Shown piece after piece: positions 41,990 through 50,957 of a stretch of DNA of 64,000 bases. Where the stretch lies: NCBI RefSeq assembly GCF_016785085.1, contig NZ_JAENHO010000002.1:620001-684000 (forward strand), given 5' to 3'. The notes under the pieces were generated by a model. That model had not been told where the DNA came from, did not search any database, and worked only from the letters and a program-made list of their open reading frames with translations. A program made the translations under genes and the position numbers. This DNA comes from Paractinoplanes lichenicola. Lineage in GTDB: Bacteria; Actinomycetota; Actinomycetes; Mycobacteriales; Micromonosporaceae. Each line of letters begins with the position of its first letter. The first letter of the stretch is position 1.

Positions 41990-42625
41990 GTGATCCGGGT
42001 CTTGCTGGTCGACGATCAGCAGCTGATTCGGGCCGGGCTGCGGATGTTGTGCGACGCCGAACCCGATCTCGAGGTCGTGGGCGAGGCCGGCGACGGGCGG
42101 GAGGCGATCACCCTGGCCGCCCGGCTCGCGCCCGACGTGATCGTCATGGATCTGCGGATGCCGGGTGTCGACGGGATCAGCGCCACCAGCCGGGTGCTGG
42201 CCGAGCGACCGGCCACCCGGGTGCTGGTCCTCACCACGTTCGGCGACGACGACCATCTCTATCCGGCGCTCAACGCGGGGGCGTGCGGGTTCCTGCTCAA
42301 GGACGCGCCGCCGGCCGAGCTGCTCGAGGGGATCCGGCGGGCCGCGGCGGGTGACAGCCCGTTCAGCCGGGACGTGCTGCAACGGCTGGTGAGACGCGCC
42401 ACCGACGTGGGTGCCGAGCAGCGGCGGCGGCCGGTTCAGGGGCTGACCGCGCGCGAGCAGGACGTGCTCGACCTGGTGGGGGAGGGGCTGTCCAACACCG
42501 AGATCGCCGAGCGGTTGCATATCGGGATCACCACGGTCAAGACGCACATCACCGCGCTGATGACCAAGACCGGGAGCCCCAACCGCGTACGGCTGGCTCT
42601 GCTCGCGCATCAGAACGGCCCTTAG
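41990..42625 (+). CDS. NarL/LuxR-type response regulator
   Basis: The 211-residue protein has a receiver domain (phospho-acceptor D54 in VIVMDLRMPGVDG; LLVDDQ at the start; LLKDAPPAELLEG) and a C-terminal LuxR helix-turn-helix (GLTAREQDVLDLVGEGLSN, EIAERLHIGITTVKTHI). It pairs with the upstream kinase. An intrinsic terminator follows directly. Confidence 0.93.
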   Translation: MIRVLLVDDQQLIRAGLRMLCDAEPDLEVVGEAGDGREAITLAARLAPDVIVMDLRMPGVDGISATSRVLAERPATRVLVLTTFGDDDHLYPALNAGACGFLLKDAPPAELLEGIRRAAAGDSPFSRDVLQRLVRRATDVGAEQRRRPVQGLTAREQDVLDLVGEGLSNTEIAERLHIGITTVKTHITALMTKTGSPNRVRLALLAHQNGP

Positions 42626-42633
42626 GCATGGGA

Positions 42634-42669
42634 AAAGCCGGAGCCCCGTGGCGGCGGGACTCCGGCTTT
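42634..42669 (+). terminator. Rho-independent terminator after the two-component operon
   Basis: AAAGCCGGAG and CTCCGGCTTT form a perfect 10-bp stem with a 16-nt loop, 8 bp after the response regulator stop. The symmetrical A and T ends would let it work for both strands; rpmJ ends 86 bp further on. Confidence 0.8.
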
Positions 42670-42755
42670 GTCTCCTCTACGCTATCGCGATTCGCCCCTC
42701 GCGTCCCGCGATCGGGCGTGTCAGCCTTGGCGGCACTTCGCGTGGCGCTTGAGGG

Positions 42756-42878
42756 TCAGCCGTGGCGGCCGTTCCAGCGGGGGTTCTTCCGGTTGATCAC
42801 GACCTGACGGCCGCGCCGACGGGTGACCACGCTGCCGGGCTTGGCCTTCAGCGAACGCAACGAGTTCCGGACCTTCAT
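42756..42878 (-). CDS. rpmJ: 50S ribosomal protein L36, zinc-independent form
   Basis: This 40-residue protein is too short for standard gene finders. It reads [20 protein letters not shown] onward and ends NPRWNGRHG, the standard L36 pattern. The four zinc-ligand positions lack Cys, so it is the C-minus paralogue that replaces the zinc-binding L36 under zinc limitation in many bacteria. AGAGG precedes ATG 42878. It stands alone and is divergent from the subtilase gene. No clear Zur box is recognised. Confidence 0.93.
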   Translation of the reverse strand: MKVRNSLRSLKAKPGSVVTRRRGRQVVINRKNPRWNGRHG

Positions 42879-42993
42879 GATGGGTTCCTCTCTTGAAGCC
42901 GTACCGGTCAACGCTCGTGGCAAGGCCGGTATTTCCGTGGTGCGAGCCGGGTCTTTTCCTCACCTGACCAGGGCGTACGCCGATGAGGCGGCC

Positions 42994-44634
42994 ATGCGAA
43001 TGCGCACCCTTGCCACCGCGGCCGCCACCGCCGCCGTCGTCATCTCCGGCACTGCCGTCCCGGCGCTGGCCGCCCTGCCCGAGGGGACGGTTGTCGGCGC
43101 GGGCGCGCCCGGCGCCATCCCCGGCCGCTACATCGTGACGCTGAACGAGCCGGCCCCCGGCCAGGCGTCGACGATGTCGGCCGACGGTGGCACGACGTAC
43201 GTCGCCGACATGAGCGCGACCCAGGCCCGTCGCCTGGCCGCCGACCCGGACGTGCGCTACGTCGAGCAGGACCGCATTCTCACGATCCAGGGCACCCAGA
43301 AGAACCCGCCGTGGGGCCTCGACCGCATCGACCAGCGGGCCGTCAAGGCCTCCAAGTCGTACACGCCGACCGACGACGGCAGCGCGGTGCACGCGTACGT
43401 GCTCGACACGGGCATCCGGATCACGCACGCCGACTTCGGCGGCCGGGCCACCTACGGCTACGACGCGATCACCCAGACCTCGAACGCGGGCGACTGCAAC
43501 GGCCACGGTACGCACGTGGCGGGCACGATCGGCGGCCAGGTCTTCGGCGTGGCCAAGAAGGTGCAGCTGGTTGCCGTACGGGTGCTCAACTGCAAGGGCG
43601 AGGGCACGCTGTCGCAGGTGATCAGCGGCGTGAACTGGGTGACCGCGCACGCCGTGAAGCCGGCCGTGGCCAACATGAGCATGGGCGGGTCGTACAGCGC
43701 CTCGCTCAACGCGGCCGTCCAGCGCTCGATCAACTCCGGGGTCACGTACGTCGTGGCGGCCGGCAACGAGAACGCCAGCGCGGGCAAGATGAGCCCGGCC
43801 GGCCTGCGCGCCGCGATCACCGTCGGCGCCAGCGACGCGGCCGACCGCCGGGCGTCGTTCTCCAACTTCGGCCCGGTGCTCGACCTGTTCGCGCCCGGCG
43901 TCAACATCCGCTCGGACTTCTACGGCAGCGACTACAGCACGGCCGTGGCCAGCGGCACCTCGATGGCGTCCCCGCACGTCGCCGGGGCGGCCGCCCTGGC
44001 CCTGGACGCGTCGCCGACGATGACCCCGGCTCAGGTCGCGGCCTACCTGGTCAAGAACGCTACCGCCGGCAAGGTCAAGGACCTCAAGGGCTCGCCCAAC
44101 AAGCTGCTGTTCGTGCCGGCCCCGCCCGCCGCGCCGGTCATCACGAGCTCGGCGCTGACCGTGACCGCCGGGCAGGCGTACGCGGGCAAGCTGGCCCTCA
44201 AGACCGCGCGCCGGGGTGCGTGGAGCGTCGTCGCGGGCCGCCTGCCCACGGGCATGACGCTGTGGCCGAGCGGCTCGATCACCGGCAAGCCGGTCGCGCC
44301 GGGCACCGCCACCGTGACGGTTCGTTTCACCGACTACGTGCCGCAGTCGGCCACCCGCACGCTGACCGTGTCGGTTCGCAAGACCGCCCCGGTGATCTCG
44401 ACGAACGGCCTGCCGGACGGGTCGGCGGGCGCCTACTACTCGGAGAAGCTGGCCGTCGCGGACGGGCGCTCGGGCACCTGGACGCTCGCCGAGGGCGCGC
44501 TGCCGTCGGGGCTGTCGCTGTCGGAGAGCGGCCTGATCGAGGGCTGGCCGGCGAGCTCGGCCACCTTCACGGTCGCGTTCACCGACGCCTGGGGCACCCG
44601 CACCACGAAGACCCTGACGATCAACGTCGCCTGA
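42994..44634 (+). CDS. Secreted subtilisin-like serine protease (S8) with two Ig-like domains
   Basis: The 546-residue protein starts at ATG 42994 (GAGG upstream) with a Sec signal (about 1-27). An inhibitor I9-like propeptide (about 44-98, RYIVTLNEPAPG) precedes the S8 domain with D138 (YVLDTGI), H171 (NGHGTHVAG) and S323 (GTSMASPHVAG). After about residue 385 come two He_PIG-type Ig-like modules (LPTGMTLWPSGSITG and LPSGLSLSESGLIEG). It is a proteinase K/aqualysin-like extracellular protease. The longer upstream frame was rejected because it runs over rpmJ. Confidence 0.94.
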   Translation: MRMRTLATAAATAAVVISGTAVPALAALPEGTVVGAGAPGAIPGRYIVTLNEPAPGQASTMSADGGTTYVADMSATQARRLAADPDVRYVEQDRILTIQGTQKNPPWGLDRIDQRAVKASKSYTPTDDGSAVHAYVLDTGIRITHADFGGRATYGYDAITQTSNAGDCNGHGTHVAGTIGGQVFGVAKKVQLVAVRVLNCKGEGTLSQVISGVNWVTAHAVKPAVANMSMGGSYSASLNAAVQRSINSGVTYVVAAGNENASAGKMSPAGLRAAITVGASDAADRRASFSNFGPVLDLFAPGVNIRSDFYGSDYSTAVASGTSMASPHVAGAAALALDASPTMTPAQVAAYLVKNATAGKVKDLKGSPNKLLFVPAPPAAPVITSSALTVTAGQAYAGKLALKTARRGAWSVVAGRLPTGMTLWPSGSITGKPVAPGTATVTVRFTDYVPQSATRTLTVSVRKTAPVISTNGLPDGSAGAYYSEKLAVADGRSGTWTLAEGALPSGLSLSESGLIEGWPASSATFTVAFTDAWGTRTTKTLTINVA

Positions 44635-44652
44635 TCGCTGCCCGGCTCGACC

Positions 44653-44690
44653 GGCCCTGGTTTGTGAGTACTCACTCACAGGCCAGGGCC
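44653..44690. other. Hairpin enclosing first GTGAGTACTCAC copy
   Basis: GGCCCTGG (44653-44660) and CCAGGGCC (44683-44690) are perfect complements flanking TGTGAGTACTCACTCACA. In the transcript this makes a large stem about 20 bp after the subtilase stop. It lacks a U-tract, so it is either a weak terminator, an mRNA-stabilising element or part of the repeat family. Confidence 0.55.
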
Positions 44691-44848
44691 GTCGCCATGC
44701 CCGGGATGTGAGTACTCACTTACCAGCGGCGGCCGGGTGCATTGGGGTCGGACTTGCGCTTGTTTGTGAGTACTCACTCACAGGACGGCGGCCGGACGCG
44801 GTGAGCCCGGCAGTGGGGTCGGTGCTGCGCTTGTTTGTGAGTACTCAC
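44664..44848. repeat. Four copies of the palindrome GTGAGTACTCAC
   Basis: Perfect 12-bp palindromes lie at 44664-44675, 44708-44719, 44766-44777 and 44837-44848. Copies 1, 3 and 4 extend to TTTGTGAGTACTCACTCACA, and copies 3 and 4 share a longer flank (GGCCGGACGCGGTG). They fill most of the 407-bp spacer 44635-45041, which otherwise contains only a terminator; I see no gene there. They look like a clustered operator array or an expanded intergenic repeat. Confidence 0.9.
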
Positions 44849-44921
44849 TCACACGACGACGGCCGGACGCGGTGGGGCCGGGCGGCGAGGCGGGCGCGGT
44901 GGGCCGGGTTGGCGGGAACGG

Positions 44922-44975
44922 CTCGTCCCGCTCGGTGACCGGGGGCACGGCATCACCGAGCGGGACGAGTCTTTT
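44922..44975 (+). terminator. Strong intrinsic terminator
   Basis: A perfect 17-bp stem (44922-44938 with 44953-44969), a 14-nt loop and a following TCTTTT run make a classical terminator reading rightwards. It lies 288 bp after the subtilase stop, so the palindrome cluster is probably in that gene's 3' untranslated RNA. It also separates it from the convergent FMN reductase gene. Confidence 0.88.
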
Positions 44976-45041
44976 CGTGCGTTGTTGCCGGCCCAAGATC
45001 GGGCAGGGCGAAAGCTACGGACGATGGCTAAGAGGGCCCTG

Positions 45042-45521
45042 TCACGAACCTGTGGACTCCCTGAAGGTGGCCGCGTACTTCTCCGCGATCGCCGCCGTTT
45101 CGGGCAGGTCGCTCTCGACAACCGGCAGGCCCGGGGCGACGTCGGCGCCCAGCTCGGTCAGCAGCTGCCGCAGCAGCGCCTCGGCCGCGGCGGCCTGGGG
45201 GGCCACGCCGGCGGTCACGACCGGCACGGCCCGCTTGCCGGCCAGCGCCTGCGCCGGCAGCTGGTCGAGCAGCACCTTGAGGATGCCGGTGTAGCTGCCC
45301 TTGTAGGTGGGCGTGGCGACCACCAGCACGTCGGCCTCGCGCAGGGTCGTGACGGCGGCCGCGGTCGCCTCGTCGCCCGGGGTGAGCAGGCCGGGGCCGA
45401 GATCGCCGACCTCGATGGTGGTGAACGTGCCGCCGGACAGGGCCGTGCCCACGGCGGCGGCCAGGGCCGAGGTGCGGGAGCCGGAGCGGGGGTTGCCGGA
45501 CACGACGACGTACTGAGTCAT
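45042..45521 (-). CDS. NADPH-dependent FMN reductase
   Basis: The 159-residue flavodoxin-fold protein starts VVVSGNPRSGSRTSALA (FMN phosphate loop) and has VVATPTYKGSYTGILKVLLD, as in SsuE-like reductases that supply reduced flavin. AAGGAGAG precedes ATG 45521, a strong ribosome site. It is divergent from a wHTH-FAD oxidoreductase pair across an A/T-rich 93-bp promoter region (45550-45600). Confidence 0.9.
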   Translation of the reverse strand: MTQYVVVSGNPRSGSRTSALAAAVGTALSGGTFTTIEVGDLGPGLLTPGDEATAAAVTTLREADVLVVATPTYKGSYTGILKVLLDQLPAQALAGKRAVPVVTAGVAPQAAAAEALLRQLLTELGADVAPGLPVVESDLPETAAIAEKYAATFRESTGS

Positions 45522-45614
45522 GGCTCTCCTTCGAGGCGAATCACCGGTGAGGCTATTAACCTACCTCGCACATAGGAGATATATTAATCCGGCTGTCACC
45601 GGAGGGAGAACCCC

Positions 45615-46115
45615 ATGTCCGTGCTCGCCGTCGCCCACCCCGCCGTTCCACGTCGCCGGCTCCACCCCGTGCCCGACCTCGACGACTCACCCGTCACCGT
45701 GACCATCAGCGTCTCCGGCTCCGGGGCGGGACGAGAGCGGGTCGTGGCCGCGCTGCGCGACCTCGTCGACGCCGCGGGCCAGGCGGTGCGGGTGACCCTG
45801 TCCGATCCCGGCGGGGCGGAGGGTTTGAGACTCGATCCCGGCGCCCGTACCGCCATGCGGGACGGCAAGCCGCTCGACCTCAGCCGCCTCGAGTACGACC
45901 TGCTGCTGTTCCTCGCGCGTCACCCGCGCCAGGTGTTCAGCCGCAGCCAGCTGCTCGCGCAGGTGTGGGGGCACACGCACACCACCAACCGCACGGTCGA
46001 CGTGCACGTCAGCCGGCTGCGCACCAAGCTCTCGGACCCGGAGGTCGTCACGACCGTCTACGGGCTCGGCTACCGCCTGGCCGACGACTCCGGCGTGACG
46101 GTGGTCGAGCGGTGA
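45615..46115 (+). CDS. OmpR/PhoB-type winged-helix regulator without receiver domain
   Basis: The 166-residue protein has only a Trans_Reg_C DNA-binding domain (about 75-160, LSRLEYDLLLFLARHPRQVF, NRTVDVHVSRLRTKL, TVYGLGYRL). The N-terminal ~70 residues have no phospho-acceptor Asp and do not form a receiver. GGAGGGAG precedes ATG 45615. It overlaps the downstream FAD gene (GTGA) and is divergent from the FMN reductase, so it probably controls both. Confidence 0.88.
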   Translation: MSVLAVAHPAVPRRRLHPVPDLDDSPVTVTISVSGSGAGRERVVAALRDLVDAAGQAVRVTLSDPGGAEGLRLDPGARTAMRDGKPLDLSRLEYDLLLFLARHPRQVFSRSQLLAQVWGHTHTTNRTVDVHVSRLRTKLSDPEVVTTVYGLGYRLADDSGVTVVER

Positions 46116-47365
46116 CGACGGTCGCCGTCGTGGGAGGTGGCTGTGCCGGCGTGCTGGCCACCCGGGAGCTGCTCAGCAACACCGACGACCGGGTCGTGCT
46201 GATCGAGCCGGACGAGCCGGGCGGGGGCTTGGCCTACGGGGCGGCCCGGCCGTGGCATCTGCTCAACTCGCGGGCCGGGGCGATGAGTGCCGACTCCCGC
46301 GATCCCGGACATTTCGCCAGGTGGGCGGGCTGCTCGCCGGACGAGTTCCGGCCGAGGGTGGATTATGGGCGCTATCTGAGGGATGTTTTGTCGGACATCT
46401 CGGGACCGCGCCTCACCATCCGGCGCTCTCGGGCCGCCGGGTTGTCGGCGACCGGCGTCGTGCTGGCCGACGGGGCGGAAGTGAAAGCCGAGCGGGTCGT
46501 GGTGGCCACCGGCAGCCCGGCCCCGGCCCAGCCCGCGGCCCGGCCCGACCACCCCGATTACGTCGCCGACCCGTGGGCCAAGGGCGCGCTCGAGGCGATC
46601 CCGTCGGATGTGCCGGTGCTGCTCGTCGGGGCCGGGCTGACCGCGATCGACGTGGCGCTCACGCTCACCGAGGGCGACCGGGACGCGCCGATCACCGCGG
46701 TCAGCCGCCGGGGCCAGTTGCCGCTGACCCACACCGAGGTGGCCGCGCCGCCGGTCGGGCCGGCGCTCGACGACTGCGCGACGCTGCGCGACGTCGTACG
46801 GGCGGTGCGGGCCGAGGCGGCGCGGGCGGGGGACTGGCGTGCCGTGGTCGACGGCCTCCGCCCGTACCTGGATCAGCTCTGGACCGCGTTCACGCCGGCC
46901 GAGCAGGACGCGTTCCTGCGGCATCTGGCCCGCCCGTGGGAGTGTCACCGGCACCGGATGGCGCCCTCGGTCGGCGCCCGCGTGGCCACCCTGCGCGAGG
47001 AGGGCCGGCTCGAGGTGCGGGCCGGTGGCGTCCGCTCGATGACCGCCCCGCCCGCCGGTGGCCTGCTGGTCGAGCTGGAGGCGGGCGTGCAGTGGTTCGG
47101 CGCGGTCGTGAACTGTGCCGGTCCCGGCCGGCTGCCCGCCGCGGCCGGGTCGTTCGTGGGCGGCCTGCTCGCCGCCGGTCAGGCCCGGGTCGGCCCGCAC
47201 GGGCTGGGGCTCGACATCGACGCGTCGGGCCGGCTGATCGCCGCCGACGGCCGGGTGCAGGAGGACCGGTGGCTGATCGGGCCGCTGCGCCGCGGGGCGC
47301 TGTGGGAGACGACCGCCGTGCCCGAGATCCGGGCTCAGGCCCATAACCTCGCCATCCCGGTTTAG
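46112..47365 (+). CDS. FAD/NAD(P)-binding oxidoreductase
   Basis: The 417-residue protein begins VAVVGGGCAGVLATRELL (FAD Rossmann motif), has HLLNSRAGAMSADSRDP and a second dinucleotide motif VLLVGAGLTAIDVALTL. This matches the FAD_NAD(P)-binding (PF13454-like) family of uncharacterised oxidases or hydroxylases. GTG 46112 overlaps the regulator stop. With the divergent FMN reductase this is a redox cluster; substrate unknown. Confidence 0.87.
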   Translation: MTTVAVVGGGCAGVLATRELLSNTDDRVVLIEPDEPGGGLAYGAARPWHLLNSRAGAMSADSRDPGHFARWAGCSPDEFRPRVDYGRYLRDVLSDISGPRLTIRRSRAAGLSATGVVLADGAEVKAERVVVATGSPAPAQPAARPDHPDYVADPWAKGALEAIPSDVPVLLVGAGLTAIDVALTLTEGDRDAPITAVSRRGQLPLTHTEVAAPPVGPALDDCATLRDVVRAVRAEAARAGDWRAVVDGLRPYLDQLWTAFTPAEQDAFLRHLARPWECHRHRMAPSVGARVATLREEGRLEVRAGGVRSMTAPPAGGLLVELEAGVQWFGAVVNCAGPGRLPAAAGSFVGGLLAAGQARVGPHGLGLDIDASGRLIAADGRVQEDRWLIGPLRRGALWETTAVPEIRAQAHNLAIPV

Positions 47366-47531
47366 TAATACGATTCGCGGTATGTGGGCGTGTTTGCGCA
47401 GCTCAGGGTGGTTGTGAACGGGGTTGTGGCAACAATTGCCGACTCTTGAACGTGCATTGAGAAGTGTCAATACTCCGAGGGCAAGTGGTGCGCCGGTTCC
47501 GGCGCATCCCCCACCCCCTGGGAGGAACCCC

Positions 47532-48566
47532 GTGCTCAACCGGAAGCTGCGCCGGCCGATCGTCGGCCTTGCTGCCTGCATGCTCGTCGGCACCGGACTT
47601 GCCGCGTCACCCGCCTCGGCCGCCCCTGCCGGAGACCCCTCGTTCGCCCCGTCGGCCCTGGCCACCAAGCTGGACGCCCAGTTCGGCGTCAACACGGCCG
47701 GGTCGTACATCGACGACGCCGGCAAGGTTGTCGTCAACGTCACCGACGCCGCGACCGCCAAGTCGGTGAAGGCCGCGGGCGCAACCCCGCGCTTCGTCAC
47801 CCGTACGGGTGCTCAGCTCGCCTCGGCCGACAACGCGCTGAAGAGCTCGCTCAAGACCCCCGGCACCGCGTTCGCCGTCGACCCGATCAGCAACCAGGTC
47901 GTCGTCGAGGTGGACAGCACGGTCACCGGCGCCTCGCTGGCCGCCGTCGAGGCCACCGTGGCCAAGCTCGGCGACAGCGCCCGCATCGAGAAGACCGCCG
48001 GCACGCTGAGCGTCAAGATCAGCGGTGGCGACGCCATCTATGCCGGTGGCGGCCGCTGCTCGCTGGGCTTCAACGTGCGCAACAGCGCCGGCACCAACTA
48101 CTTCCTGACCGCCGGTCACTGCACCAACATCGGCTCGACCTGGACGAACGGCTCGACCACGCTGGGCACCCGGTCCGGCACGAGCTTCCCGGGTAACGAC
48201 TACGGCATCGTCCGCTACACCAACACGACGATCACCAAGACCGGTGGCGTCGGCTCGCAGGACATCACCTCGGCCGGCACCCCGGCCGTCAACTCCACGG
48301 TCTACCGCCGCGGCTCGACCACGGGTCTGCGTTCGGGCCGGGTCACCGCCCTCAACAGCACGGTCAACTACGCCGAGGGCTCCGTCTCCGGCCTCATCCG
48401 CACCACGGTCTGCGCCGAGCCCGGCGACAGCGGCGGCTCGCTCTACTCCGGCACGACCGCCCTCGGCCTGACCTCCGGCGGCAGCGGCAACTGCTCCTCC
48501 GGCGGCACCACGTACTTCCAGCCGGTCGTCGAGGCGCTGAACGTCTACGGCGTCAACGTGTTCTGA
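47532..48566 (+). CDS. Secreted S1 serine protease, streptogrisin/alpha-lytic type
   Basis: The 344-residue precursor starts at GTG 47532 with GGGAGG upstream. It has a signal peptide (about 1-31), a pro-region (32-167) that acts as a folding chaperone in this family, and a mature chymotrypsin-like domain from about 168. The triad is H196 (LTAGHC), D223 (GNDYGI) and S300 (EPGDSGGS). Cys pairs such as C176-C197 match disulfides of streptogrisins. A perfect terminator follows. It is likely an abundant extracellular protease. Confidence 0.94.
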   Translation: MLNRKLRRPIVGLAACMLVGTGLAASPASAAPAGDPSFAPSALATKLDAQFGVNTAGSYIDDAGKVVVNVTDAATAKSVKAAGATPRFVTRTGAQLASADNALKSSLKTPGTAFAVDPISNQVVVEVDSTVTGASLAAVEATVAKLGDSARIEKTAGTLSVKISGGDAIYAGGGRCSLGFNVRNSAGTNYFLTAGHCTNIGSTWTNGSTTLGTRSGTSFPGNDYGIVRYTNTTITKTGGVGSQDITSAGTPAVNSTVYRRGSTTGLRSGRVTALNSTVNYAEGSVSGLIRTTVCAEPGDSGGSLYSGTTALGLTSGGSGNCSSGGTTYFQPVVEALNVYGVNVF

Positions 48567-48578
48567 TCGCATCCCGGA

Positions 48579-48610
48579 AAGAGCCCCGCCGTGAGGCGGG
48601 GCTCTTTTTT
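48579..48610 (+). terminator. Intrinsic terminator of the S1 protease gene
   Basis: AAGAGCCCCGCC and GGCGGGGCTCTT form a perfect 12-bp stem with loop GTGA, followed by TTTT. It begins 13 bp after the stop codon. Confidence 0.95.
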
Positions 48611-48704
48611 GCTGCCCGGCGACCCTTCAACTGAACGACCTCGCAGCCGATCTTGCGGGCACTTGAGTGGCGGTGCGCCATTCACGACCCCCCGAGGAGC
48701 TGTG

Positions 48705-50258
48705 GTGCTTCGTTCCGGCAAGCGCGCGGCGGCCGAGAAGGCCGAGGCCGACCTGGCGGAGGCTCGCGCCGACGTCCAGGCGGTCACCGCGATCATGAGG
48801 GCGATGGAGGGCGCGACCTCTCCGCAGCAGGCCATCGGCGAGGCCCTGGATCTGGTGCGCGGCCTGCTGGGCTGGGCCTACGGTTCCTACTGGCAGCTCG
48901 ACGCGGGCGACAAGGTGCTGCGGTTCGCCCAGGAGAGCGGCAGCGTCAACGAGGACTTCCGCCGGGTGACGCTCGAGGCCTCCTTCGCCGAGGGCGTGGG
49001 CCTCTCCGGACGCGCCTGGCGCAGCCGCGACCTGGTCTTCGTGACCAACATCGCCGACGTCACCGACTGCGTCCGCGCCCCCGTCGCCGCCCGCTCGGGT
49101 GTGCACAGTGGGGTCTGCTTCCCGCTGATCGAGGACAACCAGGTCGTCGGGACCATGGACTTCTTCGCCACCGAGGAGCTGCACCTCTCCGAGGCCCGGC
49201 TCTCCGTGCTGCGGGCGGTCGGCCAGCTCGTCTCGGGCGCCCTGGCCCGGCTGCACGAGGCGGTCCGGCAGGAGAAGGCCGCGCAGGACGTCGACGCGGT
49301 CTCCGAGGTCATCCGCGCGCTCACGCAGACGACCAGCCGCGACGACTCCCTGCGATCCGCCCTCGAGATCATCCGCAAGGACTTCGACTGGCAGTACGGC
49401 TCGTTCTGGCAGCTCGACGAGAACGACGGCGTGCTGCGGTTCGCGCTCGAGTCGGGCGACGCCGGCGCCGAGTTCCGCCGCGTGACGATGTCCGCGTCCT
49501 TCGCCAAGGGCGTCGGGCTCTCCGGCCGGGCCTGGGCCCGCGGTGACCTCGTCTTCGTCGAGGACCTGGGCGAGCTGACCGACTGCGTACGCCGTCCGGC
49601 CGCCCAGGCCGCGGGGGTCAAGTCGGGCGTCTGCCTGCCGATCAGGGTCGGCGGCCAGATCGTCGGCACGATGGACTTCTTTGCCACCCGGACGCTGCTC
49701 ATGTCGGCGAGCCGGGAGAGCGCGCTGCGCAATACGGCCTTCCTGGTCGGGCAGGCGCTCGAGCGGTTCACCTCGACCGAACAGCTGCACAACGCCGGCC
49801 GCGAGCTGCTCGACTCGATCGCCGAGGTCGAGCGCAACGTCACCTCGGCCGCGACAGTCGCCGAGCAGGGCGAGCGGCTGACCGTCGAGGCCAACCAGCA
49901 GGTGGCCGCGCTCGGCCAGGCCAGCGCCGAGATCAACGCGGTGGTGCGGAGCATCCAGTCCATCGCGGCTCAAACCAAGCTGCTGGCCCTCAACGCGACA
50001 ATCGAGGCGGCCCGGGCGGGCGAGTCGGGCAAGGGCTTCGCCGTCGTCGCCGGCGAGGTCAAGGAACTGTCCACCGAGACCGAACGGGCCACCGACGAGG
50101 TCAGCGACAAAGTCAACGCCATTCAGGCCCGCGTCGACGCGGTGACGGCCTCCCTGGCCGAGATCCACACCGCCGTCGAGGAGATCAACCAGACCCAGCG
50201 ACTCATCAGCGGCGTGCTCACCGAGCAGGTCGCGACCACCGGCGCCATCCTCAACTGA
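48705..50258 (+). CDS. Soluble chemoreceptor-like protein: two GAF domains plus MCP signalling domain
   Basis: The 517-residue protein has no membrane helix. Two GAF domains (about 30-185 and 195-360) are clearly duplicated: WQLDAGDKVLRFAQESG versus WQLDENDGVLRFALESG, and GVGLSGRAW in both. A short MCP domain follows, with the conserved tip AAQTKLLALNATIEAARAGE. GTG 48705 has GAGGAG 5 nt upstream. No chemotaxis genes are in view, so its output kinase may be elsewhere. Confidence 0.92.
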   Translation: MLRSGKRAAAEKAEADLAEARADVQAVTAIMRAMEGATSPQQAIGEALDLVRGLLGWAYGSYWQLDAGDKVLRFAQESGSVNEDFRRVTLEASFAEGVGLSGRAWRSRDLVFVTNIADVTDCVRAPVAARSGVHSGVCFPLIEDNQVVGTMDFFATEELHLSEARLSVLRAVGQLVSGALARLHEAVRQEKAAQDVDAVSEVIRALTQTTSRDDSLRSALEIIRKDFDWQYGSFWQLDENDGVLRFALESGDAGAEFRRVTMSASFAKGVGLSGRAWARGDLVFVEDLGELTDCVRRPAAQAAGVKSGVCLPIRVGGQIVGTMDFFATRTLLMSASRESALRNTAFLVGQALERFTSTEQLHNAGRELLDSIAEVERNVTSAATVAEQGERLTVEANQQVAALGQASAEINAVVRSIQSIAAQTKLLALNATIEAARAGESGKGFAVVAGEVKELSTETERATDEVSDKVNAIQARVDAVTASLAEIHTAVEEINQTQRLISGVLTEQVATTGAILN

Positions 50259-50276
50259 TTTCGGAGCCCCCCACTC

Positions 50277-50894
50277 ATGTTTTCTGACCAGACCCCCGCC
50301 TGGGAAAAGCTGCTCGAAGGCAACCGCCGCTGGCTCGAGGACCGCAGCACGGGCGCCGGCAACCGTGGCGCCGTACGCCGTGCGGAGCTCAGCCAGTCGC
50401 AGGCCCCGTTCGCGCTGGTGGTCGGCTGCTCGGACTCCCGGGTGCCGGCCGAGATCCTGTTCGACCAGGGCCTCGGCGACCTGTTCGTCGTGCGGACGGC
50501 CGGACACGTCGTCGACGCGGCCACGCTCGGCTCGGTCGAGTACGCCGTCGCCCACCTCGGCGTCTCCCTGATCGTCGTGCTCGGCCACGAGGGCTGCGGC
50601 GCCGTGGCCGCGGGCACCGGCGTGGTCGACAACGCGGCAGTCCCGGCCGGCTACGTCCGCGACATCGCCGAGCGCATCGCCCCCGACGTGCTGCGGGCCC
50701 GCCTCGACGGCGCCACCACCCCCAGCGAGATCAGCGCCCGGCACTCGGTCTACACGCTCGACCTGCTGCGCGAGCGTTCGTCCGTCGTGGACAACGCGCT
50801 CCGCGACGGCACGGTCGGCGCGGTGGCGGCCCAGTACTGCCTGAGCACCGGCGCCGTCACCGAGATCCGCGCGGCGGTGCCCGTAGCGGCCTGA
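50277..50894 (+). CDS. Beta-class carbonic anhydrase
   Basis: The 205-residue enzyme has zinc ligands C51, H104 and C107 (VGCSDSRVP, GHEGCGA) and the D53-R55 dyad. It interconverts CO2 and bicarbonate in the cytosol. Its start is 18 bp after the chemoreceptor stop in the same direction, so co-transcription is possible, an unusual pairing. Confidence 0.94.
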   Translation: MFSDQTPAWEKLLEGNRRWLEDRSTGAGNRGAVRRAELSQSQAPFALVVGCSDSRVPAEILFDQGLGDLFVVRTAGHVVDAATLGSVEYAVAHLGVSLIVVLGHEGCGAVAAGTGVVDNAAVPAGYVRDIAERIAPDVLRARLDGATTPSEISARHSVYTLDLLRERSSVVDNALRDGTVGAVAAQYCLSTGAVTEIRAAVPVAA

Positions 50895-50957
50895 CCCCTC
50901 AGTCCCCCCGCAGTCGGCCGTCCCGGTTCCCCCACCGGGACGGCCGGTCTGTTTCCG

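Noticed and set aside
44653..44848. tRNA or riboswitch in the subtilase 3' spacer
   Set aside because: The hairpins are repeat palindromes. No acceptor-stem/anticodon pattern or known riboswitch core is recognisable.
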